Shown one piece after another: positions 8,677-15,393 of a DNA stretch of 33,417 nt. Within the stretch, counting starts at the first letter, position 1, and every line of letters starts with the position of its first letter. The translations under genes were made by a program, and so were the position numbers. This stretch comes from Oligoflexia bacterium (lineage in GTDB: Bacteria; Bdellovibrionota; UBA1018), in assembly GCA_903895855.1 (NCBI GenBank), contig CAITVN010000039.1, positions 1-33,417 of the forward strand, read 5' to 3'. Below the pieces are notes generated by a model that saw only the letters and a list, made by a program, of their open reading frames with translations, was not told where the DNA came from and did not search any database.

Positions 8677-8752
8677 TGGTGAGCCGTCCAAGGAGTTGAA
8701 CCAAGGGACCCGCTGAGTAAGTGTCAGCTGCTCTACACTGAGCTAACGGCTC
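8677..8752 (-). tRNA. Degenerate tRNA-Lys(CUU)-like sequence, probable pseudogene
   Basis: The minus strand folds as a near-tRNA. The 7-bp acceptor stem GAGCCGT/ACGGCTC is perfect and followed by encoded ACCA. The D stem is GCTC/GAGC and the anticodon stem is GCTGA/TCAGC. The overall sequence resembles bacterial tRNA-Lys. The loops are damaged: the D loop is only 6 nt (AGTGTA) and lacks the usual GG pair. The anticodon loop is CACTTAC, so the invariant U33 is A, with CTT in the anticodon position. The T arm reads CCTTGG-TTCAACT-CCTTGG, leaving two T-T mismatches and one extra base. The intact acceptor and CCA beside broken loops suggest recent decay, or a tRNA-like element with another role. 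Confidence 0.65.
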
Positions 8753-8905
8753 TCATAACCAAAAACTGTCTTTCAGTCAGTACTATGGACGAAGACTGAT
8801 TCAGCGTCAAACTGATTGGCAAGTTGTCTCGCTTCTTTGTCGATTTGCGGATACCGAATTGACTCGATTCACTCACCATATTGGGTGATTATGAATTGAT
8901 AAATT

Positions 8906-10630
8906 ATGGGAGTCATTTCAAAAGCACAAGTCACCGAAAGGTTCTTTCAAGACGGCGTCAATTCGAGTCATTTTATTTGGCTGGTGGGTCAGTTTGAATT
9001 TTACGAAACTTTTCGAGGGTGGGTTTTTGCCTATGTGAAGGTAGGTCGCCTAACGCTTATCGCGCTCGAGCCCATGGTGTCGCCTGGTGAAATGAATTAT
9101 CACCATTTTTCTTCTCAGTTTTCTGAGTTTCAAACAGAAACCAAAAGCACCACTTGTGCTTTCGTGGCAATTAATGAAGTTTTTAGAGAACAGCTTGTCG
9201 CTAGTGGTTTTTATGGAATGGAAATTGGCCAAGAGCCCTGGTTAAATTTAGCGAACTATCAGCCGCGCGGAAATGCGGCTAAAGGTGTGCGGGCTGCAAG
9301 AAATCAGGCGGTTCGGGCCGGGGTTTGCGTGTCTGAGTGGAAGTTCGAAAAATCAAACGTCGATGCGAATCGAGAGGCCTCTCTAATTGATGACGCAAAG
9401 GTTCGCACCGAAATCGATGACATTCATCGCGAGTGGCTAAATATTACATTGTTTCAATTTACTGATTTCTTAATGGCAAGTGACCCTCATCTGCACTCTG
9501 AAAAACGTCGCTACTTCATAGCGAAGAAGGGCGATCGAATTGAGGGTTGTCTGATTGCAACTCCGATTCCGGCGAAACGATCTTATTTTTTCGAAGACCT
9601 CTATTTTCGGTCGACGATCGCTCGGGGCGTCACTGAGTTACTCGTCTTGCAGGCGATTGAGACCTTGAAAAGTGAAGGCGTTGAAGCGGTGAGTCTCGGA
9701 ATCGTCTCGATGGTGAATCTGAAGGAAGATCGGGTTGCCCCACCTGCCTCGTCGTTGGTAAAGGCCTTGCCGTTTCTTCGAAAAATTTCAAAAGCGTTCT
9801 ACAATGCCGGTGGAATTGATCTGTTTCGTAAGCGTTTTCGGCCAGACTCTTACCTACCCGTATACTTATTCATTAATGACCGATCAGGGTTTGTTTGGTT
9901 TCAAGCGGCCCTTGCCATTTCGAAAGCGCACAAAACACGGCTTCGTTTTTCGGGTCAGTGGCTGCGCACTCTTCTGACTCGAGTGTGGGTAAAGTACCCC
10001 ATCACCCTGACGGTTAGTACGCTTTTGGTTGGGTCTTTTTATTTTTTTAATCACTGGGGTAAGTTACCGCTGGGTGCTCTGTCGCGGTTTGGCTTTTCAC
10101 CCTCAGCGCCCTGGTATGAGTGGCCTTTGCGAAGTGTAGTCAGTGATTTTCTTTTCTTTGATCGAAATCATTTTCTATTCTTGATCGTTCCGACCGTTTT
10201 ACTTTATCGATGGGCTGAACGGACTTTTTCTAGAAGATTTGTTTTGTTGTTAGTGGGAACGACCATTGTTCTCGATGATTTCATCGACTATTTTCTAGTC
10301 TTGTTGCCATTTCGGTTCTTTCAAGAAAGTCTCTATCGAAAAGTGATCGCCAACCTCGATGTGGGGCACTCTCTAATTTTGATGACCTTGGTAGGGCTGA
10401 GAATTAACCGCATCAGTCACCTTCGCGAGCTACTCTTTGCCGCGATTTCGGTTGCGTTGATCATGGGATTGGCCTTGAGTTCGCCGGGTATGTCGACATT
10501 TGTACAAGCTCTCGATCACTTTCTGTATTTTGCGGTGGGTTATTTGGTGGGTAAGGTTTTGTTCGAATACCATCGAAAACAGAGTCGAAAAGTCGCAAAA
10601 AATCGCACTCCACAGGCACATAAATTCTGA
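8906..10630 (+). CDS. DUF2156 (MprF C-terminal-like) acyltransferase fused to a rhomboid-like membrane domain
   Basis: 574 residues. Residues 1-325 match the DUF2156/phosphatidylglycerol lysyltransferase C-terminal type, a double GNAT-like fold: PWLNLANYQPRGNAAKGVRA, then EGCLIATPI, YFFEDLYFRS and EAVSLGIVSMV. This family moves aminoacyl or acyl groups from a carrier such as tRNA to a lipid. Residues about 365-555 form five or six membrane segments. They carry DVGHS (485-489) and LDHFLYFAVGYLVG (536 onwards), which resemble the DxGxS and H...G signature of rhomboid-like proteins. MprF itself has its membrane part at the N-terminus, so the order here is reversed. No signal peptide. No strong ribosome-binding site precedes the ATG. 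Lipid modification at the inner membrane is the likely role; the substrate is unknown. Confidence 0.7.
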   Translation: MGVISKAQVTERFFQDGVNSSHFIWLVGQFEFYETFRGWVFAYVKVGRLTLIALEPMVSPGEMNYHHFSSQFSEFQTETKSTTCAFVAINEVFREQLVASGFYGMEIGQEPWLNLANYQPRGNAAKGVRAARNQAVRAGVCVSEWKFEKSNVDANREASLIDDAKVRTEIDDIHREWLNITLFQFTDFLMASDPHLHSEKRRYFIAKKGDRIEGCLIATPIPAKRSYFFEDLYFRSTIARGVTELLVLQAIETLKSEGVEAVSLGIVSMVNLKEDRVAPPASSLVKALPFLRKISKAFYNAGGIDLFRKRFRPDSYLPVYLFINDRSGFVWFQAALAISKAHKTRLRFSGQWLRTLLTRVWVKYPITLTVSTLLVGSFYFFNHWGKLPLGALSRFGFSPSAPWYEWPLRSVVSDFLFFDRNHFLFLIVPTVLLYRWAERTFSRRFVLLLVGTTIVLDDFIDYFLVLLPFRFFQESLYRKVIANLDVGHSLILMTLVGLRINRISHLRELLFAAISVALIMGLALSSPGMSTFVQALDHFLYFAVGYLVGKVLFEYHRKQSRKVAKNRTPQAHKF

Positions 10631-10840
10631 TTTAAGGCTTGGCACCCGTTGCTACTTCGCAACCACTCTAAAATAGCACCGCAAGCGAGCGGATCGGCTC
10701 CTGCCTCACCTGCACCTCCGATAGGATCAGTTAATTTGGCTTCTCATTATTTTGAACTCGGGCGTCGCAGGAGTCCGTCGCTTGCGGTGCTATTTTAGAG
10801 TGGTTGCGAAGTAGCAACGGGTGCCAAGCCCAGAATCAGA
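10625..10840. repeat. Long inverted repeat with 53-bp perfect arms
   Basis: The arms 10636-10688 and 10778-10830 are exact reverse complements. The pairing continues inward (10690-10704 with 10767-10777, five unpaired bases on the left). It also continues outward after a 3-nt mismatch, where TTCTGATT faces AATCAGAA. The loop is about 60 nt. Each arm contains a smaller hairpin, GTTGC-TACTTC-GCAAC. There is no T-run, so this is not a standard terminator. The stop codon of the DUF2156 gene lies in the outer arm. It resembles a palindromic intergenic repeat or MITE-like unit, but no target-site duplication was identified and no second copy was seen in the window. Confidence 0.9.
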
Positions 10841-10863
10841 ACTTATGCCTTAAAACTGATTCT
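10832..10863. promoter_or_regulatory. Inverted repeat upstream of the leucine-degradation operon
   Basis: AGAATCAG and CTGATTCT form an 8-bp perfect inverted repeat with a 16-nt AT-rich spacer, 44 nt before the hydratase ATG. The left half is also the outer arm of the large inverted repeat. It could be an operator for the operon, but the overlap with the repeat makes chance or shared ancestry possible. Confidence 0.25.
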
Positions 10864-10906
10864 TAATGTTGCCACGGCATCGTCAATGCGGTAGCTCTGA
10901 AAGCAT

Positions 10907-11707
10907 ATGTCTTATCAAACAGTTAAGGTAAATTGTGATGCCCGTGGAGTTCTGAAGGTAACCCTCTCGCGACCTGAAGTACGCAACGCTTTCAATGAAG
11001 TGATGATCGCTGAACTGACGCAGGTTTTTTCGAAAGAAGTGACCGACAAAAATGTAAAGCTGGTCGTTCTTTGTGGCGATAGTTCGACGTTTTGTGCTGG
11101 GGGTGACTTGAACTGGATGGGTAAAGCCATTCACGCTACTCGTGCCGAGAATCTTGAAGACACGCGAAATCTTTCGAAATTGTTTGGAACGATGAATGAG
11201 TGCTCTAAGCCGCTGATTGGCGCAGTACACGGTGCGGCCATTGGTGGCGGAGTTGGCTTGGTCAGTGTTTGCGATTATGTCATTGCGGTTGAGTCAACGC
11301 AGTTTAGTTTGAGCGAAGTGCGGCTAGGAATCATTCCGGCCTGCATTGGGCCGTTTGTCGTTGCGAAAATCGGACCTTCTTATGCGAGAGCATTATTCAT
11401 TTCAGCCGAACGTTTTAGTGGCACGAGAGCCAAAGAAGTGGGCCTAGTGCACGAACTCGTTAAAGATCAAGTTGAGCTCGAAAGTGCGCTAGAAAGGTTG
11501 CTGAACAACATGGTTCAGTGCGGCCCGCATGCGATGGGGCATGCAAAGCGATTGGTGCTAGAGTTGAGTTGGCCAGAAAAGCGAGCAAGAATGGGAGAAC
11601 CCTTAGAGTTTGTTTCACAAATGTTAGCCGATGTCAGGGTCTCGCCTGAAGGACAAGAAGGCATTCGCGCGTTCTTAGAAAAAAGAAAACCTAGCTGGAT
11701 TAAATAA
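10907..11707 (+). CDS. liuC: Methylglutaconyl-CoA hydratase (enoyl-CoA hydratase family)
   Basis: 266 residues, full length for a crotonase. It would hydrate 3-methylglutaconyl-CoA to HMG-CoA in leucine breakdown, in the cytoplasm. The first oxyanion-hole segment reads STFCAGGDLNWM (residues 60-71), and the DLNWM variant is characteristic of methylglutaconyl-CoA hydratases. The second is HGAAIGGGVGLVSVCD, and the catalytic Glu region is FSLSEVRLGIIPA. Its place directly before a biotin carboxylase, a biotin carrier and HMG-CoA lyase supports this reaction over generic beta-oxidation. First gene of a tight operon, 10 nt before the next ATG. The ribosome-binding site is weak (GAAAG). A long inverted repeat lies just upstream and may insulate it from the previous gene. 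Confidence 0.88.
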   Translation: MSYQTVKVNCDARGVLKVTLSRPEVRNAFNEVMIAELTQVFSKEVTDKNVKLVVLCGDSSTFCAGGDLNWMGKAIHATRAENLEDTRNLSKLFGTMNECSKPLIGAVHGAAIGGGVGLVSVCDYVIAVESTQFSLSEVRLGIIPACIGPFVVAKIGPSYARALFISAERFSGTRAKEVGLVHELVKDQVELESALERLLNNMVQCGPHAMGHAKRLVLELSWPEKRARMGEPLEFVSQMLADVRVSPEGQEGIRAFLEKRKPSWIK

Positions 11708-11717
11708 GGTCGCTAAA

Positions 11718-13211
11718 ATGAAATCAAATAAACTAATGGTGGCAAACCGGTCAGAGATTGCCTGCCGAATTTTTCAGGCGTGTCGTGAAATGCAGATTCA
11801 GACGGTTGCGATTTTCGCACCGGGTGATGAAGCGGCAAGGCACTTGACCTATGCCGACGAAGTGGTGCCTGTGAAGGGCTACCTCGATGTCGAGTCAATC
11901 GTTGACGCCGCAAAGTCGAGTGGAGTGACTCTGGTACACCCCGGATACGGATTTTTATCTGAGCGACCGATTTTTCCGAGGGCATTAGAAAAAGCAGGCA
12001 TCACGTTTGTTGGGCCAACTGCCGAAACCATGGACGCGATGGGCGGCAAGATCGCGGCAAAAGAAATTGCGACGGCAGCTGGAGTTCCGACTTTGCCTTG
12101 GGCACGGGTCTCGACCGGCCAAGATCTGCGAAAGGCAGCGGCGACAGTTGGCTACCCGCTGTTGTTGAAAGCGGCCGCTGGCGGAGGCGGAAAAGGCATG
12201 CGCCGAGTTGATCGCGCTGAAGAGCTTGATCAGGCTGCTGAGAGTGCCGCGGCAGAAGCATTGTCAATGTTTGGTGATGCGACCTTGTTTTTAGAGCGTT
12301 TAGTCGATGAGCCAAGGCACATTGAAGTTCAGGTTTTTGGAGATGGCTTGGGCGATGGCGTTCACTTGTTCGAACGAGAGTGCTCTTTGCAACGTCGACA
12401 TCAGAAAGTGTGGGAAGAAGCCCCCGCTGTGAACTTGCCCAATGAAACTCGGCAGGGGCTATTTGAGGCGAGTCTTCGCTTACTAAAAGCCGTGAAGTAT
12501 CGCAGTGCTGGAACGCTTGAGTTCTTGGTCGATCGGTCGGGTGGATTTTATTTCTTAGAGATGAACACGCGATTGCAAGTTGAACATCCGGTGACCGAGT
12601 TGGTCACTGGAGTTGATCTGGTGTGGGCACAAATCGAACAAGCATTGAATCCTAAAAAGAGTATTTTGCCTAAGGTGGGCAGCCCGCGTGGCCACGCCAT
12701 TGAAGTGCGCATTTATGCTGAAGATCCGTTTCAAGGTTTTATTCCGACACCGGGCAAAGTTGAACGGTTACGCTGGCCGACTGGGCCGGGTATTCGGGTA
12801 GATTCTGGCATTGAAGAGGGGCAAGAAGTGGGTACTTCGTTTGATTCGATGTTAGCCAAGCTCATCGTTTCGGGGCGTGATCGTGATCAAGCGATTGCGC
12901 GAATGAAATACGCCCTTGATGAAACGGTTATTCTAGGGCTCGGAACCAATGTGAATTACTTGCGCGCTTTGGCTGATCATCCGAAGGTGGTGGCTGCGAA
13001 TGTCTACACTCAATTCTTAGACAAAGAATTTGATACGTCAAAAGCCCCTCAGCCGACAGGCCACGAACTGGGATTGATGCTTGAGATGAAAAAATTGAAT
13101 CGAGGCAGTCATTCTGTTGGCAAGGCGGGAGCGGGCCATCTAGAAAAGCCGTGGGCGCACATTAGTCAACGGCTGGATGCGAGGGTGGGTAATGTGGGTA
13201 ACGACAAATGA
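11718..13211 (+). CDS. Methylcrotonyl-CoA carboxylase, biotin carboxylase subunit (split alpha chain)
   Basis: 497 residues. It carboxylates biotin with ATP and bicarbonate. The N-terminal biotin carboxylase domain begins KLMVANRSEIACRIF. The ATP-grasp glycine loop is KAAAGGGGKG (151-160), and the later EMNTRLQVEHPVTE holds metal and biotin ligands. ERECSLQRRHQK is also present. After about residue 445 a 50-residue linker ends in KPWAHISQRLDA, which corresponds to the start of the BT region in fused enzymes. The fused alpha chain is usually about 650-670 residues; here it stops at 497 and the rest is in the next gene. Context (hydratase, HMG-CoA lyase) favours methylcrotonyl-CoA over propionyl- or acetyl-CoA. 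The beta chain is not in the window. Confidence 0.88.
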   Translation: MKSNKLMVANRSEIACRIFQACREMQIQTVAIFAPGDEAARHLTYADEVVPVKGYLDVESIVDAAKSSGVTLVHPGYGFLSERPIFPRALEKAGITFVGPTAETMDAMGGKIAAKEIATAAGVPTLPWARVSTGQDLRKAAATVGYPLLLKAAAGGGGKGMRRVDRAEELDQAAESAAAEALSMFGDATLFLERLVDEPRHIEVQVFGDGLGDGVHLFERECSLQRRHQKVWEEAPAVNLPNETRQGLFEASLRLLKAVKYRSAGTLEFLVDRSGGFYFLEMNTRLQVEHPVTELVTGVDLVWAQIEQALNPKKSILPKVGSPRGHAIEVRIYAEDPFQGFIPTPGKVERLRWPTGPGIRVDSGIEEGQEVGTSFDSMLAKLIVSGRDRDQAIARMKYALDETVILGLGTNVNYLRALADHPKVVAANVYTQFLDKEFDTSKAPQPTGHELGLMLEMKKLNRGSHSVGKAGAGHLEKPWAHISQRLDARVGNVGNDK

Positions 13212-13702
13212 GTACTTTTAATTTTCGTTTTCACGGAAAAACATTGAAATTCGAGACTGATGAAAAAAAATCAAAAATTCAGGTCGAAACGAGACCGGGC
13301 GGCTGGATGATCGCAACCCAGTTTGACGAGGCCGGTACGTTTGTGAAGCGAGTTCGGTTTCAATCTCATTTTTCTCGGCAAAAAGTATCGTTGCGAACTT
13401 CGGCTGGGCTTTGGTCTGGAGAACTCAACGAGCAGACCAGGGCTTCATCGGCGGGTGGCGGTGGTTCAGGAAACGCAGATTTGACGGCGCAGTTTCCTGG
13501 TAAGGTAAGAAAAATTTTGGTGACTGTGAGTGCTGTCGAACTTCTGGTTGAAGAAGGCACGCCCTTGTTACTTCTCGAAGCGATGAAAATGGAGTTTGCT
13601 GTCAAAGCTCCTTGCCGAGGAGTTTTGAAAAAAGTATTGGTGAAAGAAGGCGATCAGCTCAGTCCGGGGACTTTGCTCGTTGACTTTGAGCCGCGAAGTT
13701 AA
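13208..13702 (+). CDS. Biotin carboxyl carrier subunit of the acyl-CoA carboxylase
   Basis: 164 residues. The N-terminal 75 residues are a beta-rich piece like the BT domain of carboxylase alpha chains. A Ser/Gly-rich hinge (SSAGGGGSG) leads to a biotinyl domain with LLLEAMKMEF; the biotin-accepting Lys is residue 127. The start ATG overlaps the preceding stop as ATGA, so translation is coupled to the biotin carboxylase and a 1:1 ratio is likely. Together the two products (661 residues) equal one fused methylcrotonyl-CoA carboxylase alpha chain. Either an ancestral split gene or a fission of the fused form is possible. Confidence 0.88.
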   Translation: MSTFNFRFHGKTLKFETDEKKSKIQVETRPGGWMIATQFDEAGTFVKRVRFQSHFSRQKVSLRTSAGLWSGELNEQTRASSAGGGGSGNADLTAQFPGKVRKILVTVSAVELLVEEGTPLLLLEAMKMEFAVKAPCRGVLKKVLVKEGDQLSPGTLLVDFEPRS

Positions 13703-13718
13703 AGTGAAAGAACAAAAA

Positions 13719-14639
13719 ATGGCAAAGACGAAAAAACTCACACTCTTTGAGATGGCCCCTCGTGATGGTCTGCAGAACGAGCCCAATTTGGTAAGCTTGC
13801 GTGATAAGAAGTTTTTGATATCGGGGCTAGCTAAAGCGGGCTGCCATGAAATCGAGATTGGGGCGATGGTACGTTCTGATTTGGTTCCGCAAATGGCCTC
13901 GACCGATGAACTGCTAGAAGCAGGATTATTTTCTGAGAGTAAAAGTTGGGTACTGGTGCCTAACGAAAAAGGCCTTGAGCGAGCTCTTGAGTCTGGCGCC
14001 AAGGCTATTGCAGTGTTCACTGCCGCGAGCGAGACATTCAATAAAAAAAATATTGGAATGTCGATCACAGAAAGTTTCGATCAAATCACTTCAATATTAG
14101 CTCTGGCTAAGAAAAAAAAGCTTCGCACTCGAGCTTACATTTCAACGGTGTTTGGTTGCCCTTTTGAAGGTGAAGTCAACCCTTCACGGGTATTTAAGTT
14201 GGTAGAGACCTTGGGCTCGTTGGGCGTTGAATCGATTTCATTGGGCGACACGATCGGGGTTGCCACGCCGAAATCGATTGAACGTATTTTTGGGGTTCTA
14301 AAGAAGCGTTTGACTGCACAGCAGTTTAGCCGCCTTGCCTTTCATGGGCACGACACCTGGGGCATGGCGGTTGCAAACTGTTTGCGTGCTTACGAGTTAG
14401 GGGTTCGTCAGTTCGATAGCTCGGCGGGTGGGTTGGGTGGCTGTCCGTTTGCTCCCGGAGCGACTGGTAATGTGGCGACTGAAGATCTCGTTTATCTTTT
14501 TGAAAAAATGGGAATTAAGACTGGCATTGACCTAGAAAAACTCTGTGAACTCTCGGCTGAGTTTTCTCGACGAATTTCAAAACCGTTGTCTTCAAAAACT
14601 GCGAAGGCGTTTCTCGCTTCTCGAGAGCAGAGGAAGTAA
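13719..14639 (+). CDS. mvaB: Hydroxymethylglutaryl-CoA lyase
   Basis: 306 residues from the ATG at 13719, preceded by GTGAAAG; an in-frame TTG-type start inside the previous gene is less likely. It cleaves HMG-CoA to acetoacetate and acetyl-CoA, the last step of leucine degradation. The TIM-barrel signature is complete. EMAPRDGLQNE carries the catalytic Arg and Asp, AFHGHDTWGMAVANC gives the metal-binding His-x-Asp, and GGLGGCPFAPGATGNVATED contains the catalytic Cys. YISTVFGCPFEG is also typical. It lies 16 nt after the biotin carrier gene and 3 nt before the lipoprotein gene. The synonym liuE is used in leucine-utilisation clusters. Confidence 0.93.
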   Translation: MAKTKKLTLFEMAPRDGLQNEPNLVSLRDKKFLISGLAKAGCHEIEIGAMVRSDLVPQMASTDELLEAGLFSESKSWVLVPNEKGLERALESGAKAIAVFTAASETFNKKNIGMSITESFDQITSILALAKKKKLRTRAYISTVFGCPFEGEVNPSRVFKLVETLGSLGVESISLGDTIGVATPKSIERIFGVLKKRLTAQQFSRLAFHGHDTWGMAVANCLRAYELGVRQFDSSAGGLGGCPFAPGATGNVATEDLVYLFEKMGIKTGIDLEKLCELSAEFSRRISKPLSSKTAKAFLASREQRK

Positions 14640-14642
14640 GAA

Positions 14643-15365
14643 ATGGTGGCAAGGGTCTCACTCGTGTTGTTGCTCAGTCTAGTGCTCAGTGGTTTGGCCG
14701 GCTGTGCTTCAACCCCTAAAACAGTTAAAAAAATTCGTGGCATTCACTTAAGTACGTTGCGTTTGAGGCGCCCACTCGGTGTGGGGGCTGACCCTGATGT
14801 TGGGCCAGGTGGAGAAGACTACCAGAGCAAGCCGCGACCGGATGCTCAATTTGATTGCAAGACCCCCAAAGAGATTTATGCCGCTTTCAACGCCGAGGCC
14901 ATAGCCGAGTGTTTCGCGAGCATTGCTGAGCCAACAGTACTCAAGTATGAGCTGAAGCGCCGAGTAGCGCCCGAATTGGTTCTTGAGAATTCAGACGATC
15001 TTCCGAAGTGTGTCGTTGAAACCCTCAGTGTGATACCCGTGCCTCGCGAGATTTTTTTTCAGAGTTCTGATTTGAGTCCGTTGGCTTGCTATTCGGCTCG
15101 TGTAGATCTAGAAGCTGATGAGTTCTTGAGTGCAAAAGTACCGAATGCGGGTCTGAGGGTTGAACTAAAATTGCCACTCGATCAGACTTTAGAAGACGCG
15201 ACTGAACTCACCAATTTTATTTTAAGACTCTCACTTCGCCCTTATTTCAATGGTAAACGATTCGAAATTGATGCGAGACCGGTGCCTGAGTCGGTCTGTC
15301 GGCAGTGCATTGGCGAAAAGAATGTGCTCAAAAATGTCCTTGAGCCTGCGCCGGTGTGGCCGTAG
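14643..15365 (+). CDS. Predicted lipoprotein, unknown function
   Basis: 240 residues. The signal peptide VSLVLLLSLVLSGLAGC ends in a clear lipobox (LAGC), so the protein should be lipid-anchored. The mature part has about seven Cys, including VCRQC near the C-terminus. It contains repeated patterns of the kind LRLRRPLG and PNAGLRVELKLPLD, consistent with a soluble beta-rich periplasmic domain. AGAGGAAG lies just upstream of the ATG and overlaps the end of mvaB, so it is probably co-transcribed with the leucine genes. Whether it has anything to do with that pathway cannot be told. No family was recognised. Confidence 0.75.
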   Translation: MVARVSLVLLLSLVLSGLAGCASTPKTVKKIRGIHLSTLRLRRPLGVGADPDVGPGGEDYQSKPRPDAQFDCKTPKEIYAAFNAEAIAECFASIAEPTVLKYELKRRVAPELVLENSDDLPKCVVETLSVIPVPREIFFQSSDLSPLACYSARVDLEADEFLSAKVPNAGLRVELKLPLDQTLEDATELTNFILRLSLRPYFNGKRFEIDARPVPESVCRQCIGEKNVLKNVLEPAPVWP

Positions 15366-15393
15366 CTGATAATCGATGCGAGGTCTCGACGAG

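Noticed and set aside
8873..8888. TCACC-ATATTG-GGTGA inverted repeat upstream of the DUF2156 gene
   Set aside because: Only 5 bp per arm and no supporting context; could be chance.
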